From Phymatolithon calcareum (Eukaryota > Rhodophyta > Florideophyceae > Hapalidiales): 64,000 nucleotides of DNA. Made by a program: the position numbers and the translations under genes. Positions 10,658 to 21,389 of this stretch are shown in pieces. Within the stretch, counting starts at the first letter, position 1. Each line of letters starts with the position of its first letter. Below the pieces are notes generated by a model. The model did not search any database and was not told the origin of the DNA. It saw nothing but the letters and a program-made list of their open reading frames with translations. The stretch spans positions 3,038,001 through 3,102,000 of the forward strand of contig OZ345358.1 of the NCBI GenBank assembly GCA_977006965.1, written 5' to 3'.

Positions 10658-12123
10658 ATTAAAAATTTTCATTGATTCCAGCTGTGCAATTTGGCAATAA
10701 AATTGCTATAGGATTTCTCGCGTGCTGTAGAAATTTGCAATTGAGGAACATTTCGGAATACTTATTGCAATTAGGACCCTGACGAGACACCCTGTTTATC
10801 ATTGACAGATCTTCTCTCCATTCACTCTTATTTGTTGTGTTTCCAGAGTCCTGGCTAGCTCTGCATATGCACGCGAGAATGTTTTTCATTGTCAGTGCTA
10901 AGGCTGCATACCGCCCTGTGACATCTTCGCCGCTTATTAAAACTCCTTTATGAAATAGAACCCAAATAAGTGCTGAAGAATCTTGTCGATTGCGGAAATC
11001 AACATGAACCTGTGGTTCTGTCGTGCTCAGCGACAATACTCGACCGCAGTGCTAGTAATATTTTGAACTTTGCCACGAAACGAGGTTACTTTAACCTTCC
11101 CAGTTGTATAGTTGAAGAGATTTCCAATCCCTAGATTGTCAATTTTCGAGATGAGCTCTGTGTTTTACGCCATCCAAAAGTCAAGGGTCGTAATCTTAGT
11201 CTTCTCGGGAATCTCATTGAGCATGATTACGGAAATTCGATCATTATCGTCGACGAAAACTGCACTAACAATAGGTGGATTTCACCCATTTTCGCTAATT
11301 CCCTTTGAAACTTCACCGCTATCAGCATCTCCCGAGAAGATATGCCAAACGTAATCTCCACGCTTGAACTGTGCAAGAAACATCTTCTTTTCCGAAGCAT
11401 GATCGCTCTGACGAAAATTGAGCTCCAATTCTTCCAACTGACGTACGTCCACCTTGACCTCCATCTTCTCGAGCTCGTCCCCAACTGACAGACTCGTACT
11501 GCGGAAAAGAGCGGACACACTTGGCGCAGATTTTAGAGCATGAACCCTTTCTCCGCACTGTACTGTCTGCAGAATGCGAGCGACACGTGTCAGGAGATCC
11601 ACGATCTTGCACAGTGCAACACTACAAGGCGAACCACTCACGATAGGTTCCAGAGCTTACAGTTTGACATAAATTTTGAGGTTGCCCTGAACGCAAGCCG
11701 TATGATGCAGATATAACTATGTGAGTTCCGCCAACAGCATTGCCTCTCGGAGCTGATACGAATCGTGACAATGTTGTGGAAGCGAAAAACTGGCTAGAGA
11801 TGGAACTCAAAACTCTTTACGGTATTCGAAAATTGAATGCGTCCACTGATAACCAAGACTGATGTGCGCTCTGGCGAGTCTGATAACAGCGAAAACAAAG
11901 CCACGCTAATAGAATGACCTACTCCAGAAATATTGTTTTTCGCACTAAGGAGCGAGGATGAAGAAACGAAGGCACAGAATTGTATGCGCAAGGTTATATA
12001 TCGCTTTCCAAGAAATCCGTCAATTTTGATATAAGAAATGGGCAGTGAAGGAAAGCACTCAGAAGGATCCTGATAAAAAGCAACATGGATTTTTACGGAG
12101 GACAACAACATGACACAAGACAT
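10658..12123 (-). pseudogene. unrecognised gene relic interrupted by the MULE
   Basis: Several minus-strand segments read as protein. 12123-11794 is one. 11641-11033 is a single frame broken only by TGA and TAA codons near 11280 and 11180. 11036-10659 is another, and it ends at the right edge of the MULE. Within 11641-11180, a Phe-Lys-Arg-Gly-Asp-Tyr-Val-Trp block followed by Ala-Val-Phe-Val-Asp-Asp-Asn-Asp vaguely recalls a Tudor-type barrel, but I would not assign it. Composition and long open stretches suggest a decayed host gene into which the MULE inserted. No continuation was recognised beyond 7603. Confidence 0.3.
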
Positions 12124-13900
12124 TGACGAGATACTGCGTAAATCTGATTAACACAAGTGAAATTTCGAGTAAACTAGAGTGCTGGGAAAGGTGTCGACAT
12201 TCCTTTAGTTCAGACCCTTCTCTGCCCTATCCATAAATCTACTGAATTATGCTGTAATGGTCACGGGTCACAGTAGTGAATTTTTGACACGTTCGTGTAG
12301 CTCCCGTAGCAGTACCAAAAGTTTTGAGAAGGGAGCGAGGAAAAAGGACGTATTTTCACTTGATTCTCTTCCGAGGAAAGGTTAATTGTCAAGGATCAGG
12401 ATGTGGACCGCTTTGACAGCGTTTCGGATCGTTTTAGACCATTGAAATGTCCGACACTACGAACTATTGCAAATAACGGCACTGTAAAAAGAACAATCTT
12501 TGCAAACGGAATTTTTAAGTATAGCGTAAACCCGGTTGAACTTTCTATACCTGCGCAATGGGATTGCAACCCCGAAATGCGCAGAGCTGGTTTGACTCGA
12601 GGGTCTGACTGTACGTTTTAGAACCAGCGCGCGAGACTCAGTCACCGGGCAAAGATCGAAGAGGTCTTTACAGCGCCTCAGCTAGTGAAGTTGGCAAAAT
12701 TGGTGGTATAAATCCTTACCACGAAGTGCTCAGATCAAATAGATGACTTAGTAGTTCAATGGTCACTGGAGTCGCAACAGTGGTCCCGAAGACCTTCTCT
12801 GCGAAGCCAAGCTAGGCTGGAAGTTTCAAATTGATTATCATAGTTTGCAGGCGACGGGCTTAAGTATTACTACGGGTCCCTAATTTGACGAGTTTGCCAG
12901 ATGGGCCGGCAAATCGCATAGGTCGTGAAAGTCCACTCTAGTGCAAATATTTTCATGCATATACACAGCCAAGTCGTACTGCTCCTAAAATCATGGAAAC
13001 GAATGCGAAACCATTAGTCATATCTGGAAATTGTATCGACTATATATCCTTTGTCGTTGACCCCACATGTACAGCGGTTCTTACTCATTTCATTTTTCTC
13101 ATTATTAATATACTATAATTCGAAACGATTTCTGGTTTCTCGAACTGCAATTGCGCTCCTCCCTCGCACCTTGATCGTTCATAGGAAATGTTTGTATTGC
13201 CCAACTGACAACCGTTCAAAGCTAAGGATTTTACCGATAGGATGGCATGCACTAAACCAAGTTGGCAGTACCCTGGTAGTACCCCGGACACACTCTCTCA
13301 TCTGTTTTAGTGCGCAGAAGTGCGACCACTACTTTCTGGCCTACTTGAATTCGGCCAGAAATGAGCATGTTTTCTTTGACGGACCGCTCATGTAAAATCT
13401 GTGTCTATAAAGACCTTGGATTGCGTATCGTCTGTATTTCAGGATGCTATGTGGCAGGGCGAAATGCCTATATGCGAAATATTGGTAGCCCATATAAGTC
13501 TCCCACTTAGAAAAAATCGATATAAAACGTGGATGTTGTCCAAAGTGCTACTTTTGGCACACATAAATCCTCGAGAAATAGGAAATGCTAAATGCGATTA
13601 TGAGGCTTCCGAGAGTTGTGAAGTGTAAACTTTATAAAGTGCTGGTAGAAACCTCCCGTTGAATATAAACCGATAGGGAAGAACAGTTCATAAATTTTAT
13701 GCGTTTCGACCAAGGTATCTTCTCTTGAAAATTTCTCAGATAAAGCTAAATACAGTAAGATTAATAACAAGGCTATGGTCGCCAATACATCAAGAAGGAC
13801 ATCTGGCGAGCTTGCGCAGGTACTGCATGCGAGAATGTCTCCTCTGCCCCATAAGCAGTCCCAGCTCTCCTCACTAGATCGAAACTTAAGAGTGTAGCTG
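12124..13900. other. no recognisable gene
   Basis: Short ORFs at 12403-12621, 13051-13395 and 13401-13628 were read. None shows a known domain. 13051-13395 starts with a hydrophobic stretch but lacks a convincing protein pattern beyond it. No repeats shared with the rest of the window were noticed. Confidence 0.3.
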
Positions 13901-13906
13901 CAACTC

Positions 13907-14324
13907 TGCGGGGTTATTAACCGCACAAGTTGGCACACTGGCTGTGGTCGGGTTGTTCCCTGGCCAAAACGCGAGGGTGCCGCTTCGCGCCAACATTTAT
14001 AGAAAAAGAATTGGATCAAGGGTTACTTGGCAGTATGGTAAATTGACCAAGGGAATAATCCGGAAGCGGCTAATGTAATGTGTACAGTGTAAGCACCTGG
14101 AAGCGGTATACAGCGCGGTGTAAGTAGCTGTAAGGTGTAAGCAGCGATTCTAGGGTTTGTTGTTGGTAATCATTCATGGTGAAATTACGCATCGAAACCT
14201 ACGGTACTGTAATGACTGTAATGTCGTTTGTAACGGCTTGCTGTAAATGCAAGCTGTAATGACAGTTTGAACGGAGTTAGTCTTATACAAAATAGAGGGT
14301 ATGATATTGGCGTTAGACGCCACA
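13907..14324 (-). repeat. solo LTR of the chromovirus family
   Basis: Read on the minus strand it opens TGTGGCGTCTAACGCCAATA and ends ...ATAACCCCGCA. It carries the CTGTAATG motif array and the CACCATGAATGATTACC-like block found in the LTRs at 27742, 30768 and 47217. No internal retrotransposon sequence is attached on either side, so it is a solo LTR left by recombination. Flanking pentamers (13902-13906 and 14325-14329) agree only in part. Copies of CTGTAAG have expanded near 14085-14140. Confidence 0.75.
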
Positions 14325-14329
14325 GACGC

Positions 14330-15660
14330 GCACGTAGATGTCGGAAGCGGTCCTCGCTCTTCTCCTCACCTTCCCTGTATACTTACCACTTGCTCTTAAC
14401 CCGCCCGGTAAAACATTTTAATTGAAAATCAAGGGGACTGGCTCGTACACGCACTCTTATCCGTAGAGCACCACGTTTCTCAACGTTCGAAAACGCGCCG
14501 ATCGGCGTGCAGTGCAAAGGAATGCGCAAGCGGGAAGATGGTGTGCCCTCGCCGCGAAAAACAGCCCTGTAAATGCAACCCGGACACTGGACGAAGAAGT
14601 GTAAAGTTCTGCAGTCGGCGCAAGCGTCGCAGTATTCGAGTCACAGGCAATATTTCATTCAAGAAGTTCGGGCAAGGACGTACACAGTGCGAGCGAATAC
14701 GGGAGAGAGGATGCGTGCCCTTACTAGTCAAGCACGAAACCGTCCTATTTTGTTATGGGGACTCTCGTGCGCGATCGTTGATGTGTAATGCTTTTCCTGC
14801 ATTGAGAACCGGACGGATGAGGGCGGCAAAAGACTTGGCAGACTGGCTGTTGAGCGACAGCGTGGAGGAGCTGCAGTTCTGTTTGAGATGATGAATTGGG
14901 CCGCATAGACACTTTAAGCGACAAGAGTTCGTGTTAGTTTTGAAGTAGTTTGAGATTTGATTGATGGAAATGTAGTAAAAATCAAAGAAGACGTATGCGT
15001 AAGAAAGAGAGATGAGATACGTGTATCAGTAAGGGGTGAGTGGAATACATCAGTTTTTATGGATAGGGAAGATACTGTAGAGCATTAGAATAGTGCATAG
15101 CTGCTACGCAGTTTGAATCAAACAAATAAGATAACCCCGGCTCATCAAAGGGTGGAGTTTCAAAGCTGCATTTTTGTCAAAAAAGGAGCATTGAAACTCC
15201 ACCCTTCTCAAAACACGGGCTATCATAACCACAAAATATCCACTCTGCCACCGGTCTTTACCTTTGAATGAACATATAGCACTGGTGTTTTTGGGAAGAA
15301 AACGCGGCATGCACGGCTTTATAAAACAGAACGTAGCAGCTTTACACAGGGTGGGGATGTAGGGTATTCCTAAGACATTCATAAATATAAAGATTATGAA
15401 AGGCTTGGAAAGCGCTTCAGCAGATTGGATAATCGTGATGTGTTTGAAAATGCGCGTACATAAAGAGAATTGTATATTGCAGATTGTGTTGATAGCGTGG
15501 AGCAGTCGGGAAAGCGAGGAATGCAGAGCCGAGGAGCCACATTGTTTCAAGGAAAGTATAAACCAAGAGATGGGGCATCGAGAAAAACGATACCACTGAT
15601 GGAAGAACAGTGAAGAGTAAAATCGCGTGCTGGGTGTAATTTCGAAATTAATCATTCTCT
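14330..15660. other. no recognisable gene; contains a hairpin
   Basis: ORFs 14538-14891 (plus, Arg/Cys-rich) and 15104-15655 (minus, 183 residues, Phe/Ile/Cys-rich) were considered. Neither has a recognisable domain, start context or splice pattern. The second ends just before the MULE at 15671. The only clear structure is the hairpin at 15148-15206. Confidence 0.3.
15148..15206. repeat. hairpin with 16-bp perfect stem
   Basis: AAGGGTGGAGTTTCAA at 15148-15163 is exactly complementary to 15191-15206. The 27-base loop can pair further through TGC/GCA and a T-run against an A-run. The fold could be a small RNA precursor or the remains of a foldback element. It lies within the unrecognised ORF on the opposite strand. 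Confidence 0.6.
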
Positions 15661-15670
15661 AGATTGCATA

Positions 15671-16680
15671 TGGCTAAATATTTTCCCTGCTACTAACTTT
15701 CGCGCCTGTGTCACTAATTTGAATAACAGCATGCCAGTGTCACTAACATGAAAAAAATGCACTGCAGTATCACTAATCCTAAAAATGGCTCTTTTGTGTC
15801 ACTAAAAGAAACTTAATAAGACTCACTTATGCTCTTCGGAAAGAGTTTCGGAAATATTTTCGAAATATTAATGGCGATGATGTGATTAGATCTTCTCTAT
15901 TCTACACATCCTGAATGCTAAAATTGAATCATTGAATGCGGTGGTAATAACGGCTATATAGAGAACCTGCTGTTGGTGTGTCTATAGTACATGCCGCTCC
16001 ACTTGCAGAGAGCATTCCTCGCTCCTATTCACAAGAATGGGACACCCCAGAAACCAAGAAACTATAGCCAGGCAAGGAAATTATCGCGACTGATATCGAT
16101 TTGAAGCCGGTCGAAGTGTACGTTAACCCCTGGTACTGTTCAACATCTTTAGCAACTTAATTTTTCTACTGCATTAAATTGACCGTTTGGAGCCTTTCAT
16201 CATTGTCGTAGTTCTGCGAGAGATAGAACACAGCAGGAAAAGTTTGAAACATTCTTTTTGGCCAGTTTATCCACGATATTGGTCAGTTCGACTTTTTCGT
16301 GATTAGACCGTTACATATATGAGCATACTGTAACAGTACCACTCGATGAGCATCATATAGAAAATCTTGTGCATAATACCTGGAGCTTGTAAAACGTGGA
16401 CTCGGCATAGAGTATCACCCCTTGCTAAATTTTGGCAATATTACGGGACTTTTTAATTACTATTTTCGTAAAATTGTACATTTCTAACCTCTTTTGTAAT
16501 TTTTAATGACACTGTCGAACAGTTTGGAAGATTATTTCCAATGAGGTGCAGTGACACCAGCGCTCTGTTTTTCAGATTAGTGACACAGACATGTCATTTT
16601 TCAAAATAGTGACACTGAAATGCCTTTATAGGGATTAGTGCTACAGACGCGAGAATTAATGACAATGAAAATACTCTTCC
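15671..16680. mobile_element. MULE-type MITE, copy 2, exact 9-bp target duplication
   Basis: Flanked by GATTGCATA at 15662-15670 and again at 16681-16689, an exact 9-bp duplication typical of Mutator-like elements. Its ends carry the GTGTCACTA motif arrays of copy 1, and most of its interior aligns with the outer parts of copy 1. Shared landmarks are the GAGANCCTGCTG, CTCGCTCC, CAAGGAAATTNTCGCGACTG and GTTCGACTTT(N)TCGTGATTAG motifs. It encodes no protein and needs a transposase in trans. It is shorter because it lacks the nested pogo-like element and other interior sequence. Confidence 0.8.
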
Positions 16681-16689
16681 GATTGCATA

Positions 16690-18870
16690 ATTTTACGGCG
16701 AACAGTTGTGCGCCCAGGTGACAGGCTGTACTTTGCCGTGAAGGATCCAAGAGAGTCGAGAGTACGCTACAGAACGCGGAGATTAAACTGCTCGTCTTTT
16801 TTTGGTGAGTTCAGAGACAATACGTCCCTCAGGGCCGAAAACGGCACAGAATTGGGAGACATTTTCGAGAAGAAGTTTTCCATGAATCTTGGACATATCT
16901 TCTCGTCTACCTAAAAAACGCAGGCATCTTCGAACTGTACTCTCATCTCCACTGGTAACAAGTGGTCCTAGTTTCGCAAGCATGCCCTTTCAGTCACTAT
17001 CGGCGGCTTGAAAAAAGCATAGAAGCTGGATGTCCTTGTTTTTGGAGAGCTTGATAGCTCTTTTTAAATTTTGGCGTGCTTTTCCGAGTAAAAGCTCCCG
17101 AAAGAAAGAAACATGACCCACCATTGGAAGCGTAACATGAAAAAGATGGCGAATTCTGTGGACATTGGTACAGTCTATGATCTTTATTGCCTGCAGGAAT
17201 TCAGACTGATCCTTCGGGAGAACCTGCTCGGTTTCTCGCAGACTTTGTGGATTATTTAGTTCTTGCGCTTGCTCATATGTGCACGATCACAGCTTTGAAA
17301 CGAGTAAGATGCGACCATCGGTGCAGATTCGCAGGTTGCAGATTCCAGACCTTTGGCAATTGGCGTTCAACAGCCTCACTCTGATTTAACAGTCTCTCCC
17401 AGTCTTTGAAATGTGCTAAAGCTGTGAAATATCAAGTTAAATTGACCCCATGAACTCAATAGCACACTTACATCTAGACGAAAGCTCAGCAGGTGTCCTG
17501 GATCGACAGCGTACAAACGCAGATCCAGTAAGCAGGGCATGCTTGACAGGACGTTGCAACCGCCTGCGTTACTAGACTTCTTGTACTGTGCTTGGACATA
17601 ACTTCGCCCACTAACTCAGGCTTGCAAGGCAGCACATCCACTTACTCCTACCAGATTCTCGACTCCTCCGGCTCTCGCCTGACGGACTGCTCCAATTCGC
17701 TCTTGCGCCATATAGTTCGTCTCCGCCATCCAGCATCGCATCAATTTTCTTAAGTCAACAGCACTCTTCAGCGCACCATGCTCACCCTTCACTGACTGCT
17801 TGGACCGGAGTCAATACCTGCTGCCCATCCTTTCATATCTGTGTGGATCGCCCGTAATCTATATCAACGTAAATCTACCACACCTAATTCTAAGGAGAAG
17901 TATGTATCTCATCATCACTTTTCATGCGCATTATCCTACTCTCCTACCGTCCACTATGATTTTTGGGGCATCATGGGACATGAAATATAATATCTATTAC
18001 ATCTCAATCAAACTCCTTTAAAATATTTCCACGTGTTGCATTCGTTCATGTACTTTTCTATTCGGCTATCGGTACAGAACGGCATATGCTTACAGAGCCA
18101 TGCACTAAATAGGAGGAACGATCCCCAATTAAGGATTTCCCGTCCTATTCGCATGTCTGTAAAGAAACGCACTCTTGCAAAAAATAAAGAAATAATAGGT
18201 TTCGTACCGTTGCGCAGTGCAAATCTGGTATCATTTTGTTCCTCTCCTCAATTCTGATAAAATCAGTATACAATTGTGTTTGGTTAATTTGGTTCACTTG
18301 CGAAATCAGGTTGTTTCAAAAAATGTTCTGAAATTTTTAAAAAAAGAATCATCATGGCTCCCGTGAATTTTCACCATGAAGTCCAATTATAAAAAGTAAA
18401 TCATTGTACGTCTGGATTCCCCTATAAAGTATTATTCTACATATTCTGACCCCCGAAATGCAATATCTGAAATAAACTTCTAACTGACATTTCCAACAAT
18501 GTTTTAGCCTATCGCGTTTCGAGCATGCTCAGACGTTCGACAATCGCTTTCAATTCGCTTTACAGCATGGAAATTTCGTTCTCCCTAGCCTCAGTACGGA
18601 ACAAGGCTGGTGCACTACTCGGAACACCATTTTTCCCAGTGCCTGAACGACCATCGGATCTTCTATTTTAGGTTATATCCGAGTTCAGAGAGGCTAGGGA
18701 TGGGCTTGTTCAATTGTTTTTACGTCCCAGATTCTCATAGCGATAGAACTATTGCTAGATTGTCCGGCTTTGGGACCGCTCTAACATTTTTTTCGTCCCA
18801 AATTCTCATCGGATGTAACTGTTGCTACCCCTATTTACAAGTCTGACAAATATAGGTTATCACCCGAAAC
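16690..18870. other. no recognisable gene
   Basis: Only short unsupported ORFs (16708-16914, 17187-17384, 17800-18021, 18033-18257, 18610-18846). Two stretches near 18725 and 18790 share a CGTCCCA(A/G)ATTCTCAT motif and look like a small local duplication. Nothing else is supported. Confidence 0.3.
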
Positions 18871-18876
18871 TGGAGG

Positions 18877-18996
18877 GACCGCTATAATCAAAAATCACGA
18901 GGGAGGTCCAATGGGATTGATTTTGGTCCTCAGGGGCCCGCAGGGGCCCCGAGGGTCTAGAAATCATTCCTGCGGTGGTTTTTGATCATAGCGGTC
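18877..18996. repeat. hairpin-forming short inverted-repeat element
   Basis: The arms 18877-18899 (GACCGCTATAATCAAAAATC...) and 18974-18996 are reverse complements over 23 bases with three mismatches. The loop carries a GGGGCCC-rich core near 18930-18955. This resembles a miniature inverted-repeat element or a structured regulatory sequence. No target duplication was confirmed. Confidence 0.5.
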
Positions 18997-19314
18997 ACGA
19001 AAATTGAGAGTTATAACTTGCTTATCAACCCGTTTTTGGGGGGAACTAAAATATTGGATTTTCCGAAAAATTCCCATGGGAATAGATTCACATGTTTCGT
19101 TTCGGATCCTATATTCTGGCGCGGGAGGATTATTTGCATCGTACCTCACGTGGTGCACAGCCACCGTCACAACCTCCGTCGATAGAATATCACTCCAGAT
19201 AATCCAGGTGAATGCAAACGCACGGCATGCAGTGGCCGTGGCTCGTCTCAAGGAAAATGGCTCCGCAGTACAGCCGCGAGAAAGTCGGCACGTCATCTTC
19301 TTCCGGCTCAGGAA

Positions 19315-20128
19315 TTGGAGAAGACGAGCACGGAGCGTCCTACCACACGTTTTTTCCTCGGGATCAATAAGAATGCGAAGAACGTATCTACGTTTTTTCG
19401 GCGGACTCCAGTGGGAAAAAATCAATTTCAGGATCTCGTGAAGAACATGTGCATCGCAGAAGGTGTAACTGGTATCGGAAAAAATTCGCGCGTCACGATG
19501 CATGGACTTCTCGCAACCATGGTATTGTTCTTGATGGCGGCCGGCCATTCCGTAGGCAGCGTAATGCTCAGAACTTGGCACCATGATCCAAAGAGCCTCG
19601 TCAGCTATTCAAATTTCCAGGGCGCCTGGGCAAGCGCCAGCTGTTTGACATGTTCTCGAATTCCGATGCCACTGAAAGGCAGGACGGACCCCAGGGCGAG
19701 GCTATCTTTGTCGCTAAAATGGTTCTGACTCAAACCAAAAATCAGTGCCTCCGCCCGGACCAATTCCCGCAACCGTTTCGATTACCGGAAGTGCCAAAGA
19801 TCAAATTGAGGAGGTCGAGAATCATGCCCTTGTGCCCGCTGTGAACAAAGAGAATGACAGAAGCCCAGTCCTCAATGTCGACAACGAAGGTAAATCGATG
19901 CAATCATTAAAGGAAAAACTAAAGCTATCTTCTAATACAGGAAGGGAGGACACTGCGCCGTCTTTTCCTGACTTTTGTGGTGTGGAATCTGGCTCTCGAG
20001 CGACCCGGACTCTCTCTGGGACTTTGGACGAGGTTGACAGCATTCAGGGTCACCATTCGACTATTTCCGTTTCAAACATTCACCATCACCATTACCACTA
20101 CGCTGTTTGCGCGGTATTGCCATTGTGA
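19315..20128 (+). pseudogene. Crypton-like tyrosine recombinase C-terminus
   Basis: The frame at 19450-19620 encodes a Thr-Met-His-Gly-Leu-Leu-Ala-Thr-Met block, then Ala-Gly-His-Ser, Met-Leu-Arg-Thr-Trp-His-His-Asp and Ser-Leu-Val-Ser-Tyr. This order matches the end of the catalytic domain of eukaryotic tyrosine recombinases: His-x-x-Arg box, second His, then the Tyr nucleophile in a Ser-x-x-x-Tyr context. The Arg of the first box reads as Leu, so catalysis is probably lost. A frameshift near 19622 moves the reading to a Leu-Gly-Lys-Arg-Gln-Leu continuation, and a second near 19745 leads to a Ser-rich tail with a His-rich end (NIHHHHYHY) before the stop at 20128. The N-terminal half is not recognisable. 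It belongs to a different lineage from the recombinase at 3052-3819. Confidence 0.55.
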
Positions 20129-20139
20129 ATTATTGACTT

Positions 20140-21280
20140 TCAAGTAGTTGCTTCTAATCTAGGGACTACTCTTCAGCCTAATATCAGGTTGGAATAACTC
20201 TTCAGCTTAAAAACCATTTCAACCTTAATATCTTCATCCTACAAACGATTTTGAGCACACTTGTGCACTTCATGCACGCACAAAAAGCCGTCCTTCCTAG
20301 ACTTGTGCGTAGAATGCAAAGGGAAATGAACGGAAGAGGGTCAAAGGCTTGGACATTAGAGGACCTTTCGAGGCCCATGTCCTTCCAGCGGGAGACATAT
20401 TTAATTCCTCCGGGAAGAAACGGGATATGTCTCCGGGCACAATGATATTTTGGGAATATGACTCCCGCTGGAATAGTATTTCGGGCCGCACCAGATTCCA
20501 GCGAGTGCGAATCGGAGCATGATCGGTCCACTGGGCACTGAAAACCGGGTGATAAATATCTTTTTCCCGTTTTCATCCACCTGCTTCCATTTTCGCGCTT
20601 TCTTGAGGTATATATGATAACAGATTTCGTAACTGCCATTCACCCATACGGAATTCAAATATTAAGTCATCTATAACATTAAGAATTTTTTCATTAATAT
20701 TGACCCCCCACACACAAGAGAATACTGTGGGGATTTGTTTCCCCGGAACTAGGAACACATGGGGTCATTTTGTCCTACATGCACGTTGATATCCACAAAA
20801 ATGATGATGCTATGATACTTACGGTGGCGTACATATCTGCAGCGTATATGTAACAACGCAGCGGACCAAATTACGATTCATACAAGGAGAGCATCTGTTG
20901 CTTCCCTTCATTCTGGAGACAAGGGTCTCATAAAGGTGTACCGTAGAATTTTGGCTCCAGGATGGGTACCGCTCTTTCGATAGAGAAAGTTTTAGAAAGT
21001 CCATTTCTTATTTTTTTTCCAAATAGTGAGCTCCATCTAGACTCTGTCGCCTTTATAGTAGTAGATCTCTTTCGCAGCTCGGCTATAGAACTTTGATACA
21101 TGCAGACGTGCATTCGATGTATAGCCAACTCTGTGTAACTTCAACGTTCGGGACAAGTGCTTGGTTGACATTAGGAGAGGATATTAAGTTCTGACGTCCG
21201 TGCGAAAACATTATCTCTCATGCACTTTACAAATAGCTTACAGCAAGTGGACCAATCGGTATACTTCTTCTTGGCGAAGG
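20140..21280. other. unrecognised, with minus-strand broken frames
   Basis: Minus-strand ORFs at 21128-20928, 20758-20573 and 20658-20202 overlap in different frames as though one protein had decayed, but no domain is recognisable. GGAGACATAT (20390 on) is complementary to ATATGTCTCC (20425 on), and a wider CCAGCGGGA/TCCCGCTGG pair surrounds it. This gives a nested potential hairpin. Confidence 0.3.
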
Positions 21281-21389
21281 AGGGGGGGAAATTGTAGGTT
21301 TTTATTTTAGAAGCCCTCAACGCCGGTATTCACCAACACCAGGGCAGCTTCCCGTTCATACTGCCATCTCTTTACCCAATCAGATCACA

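Noticed and set aside
15104-15655. 183-residue minus-strand ORF
   Set aside because: No domain, signal peptide or start context was recognised, and a perfect hairpin runs through it. Length alone is not enough in AT-rich DNA.
20386-20475. Nested hairpin as a regulatory RNA
   Set aside because: The arms are only about 10 bases, and the same bases read as protein-like sequence on the minus strand. Evidence for either is too thin.
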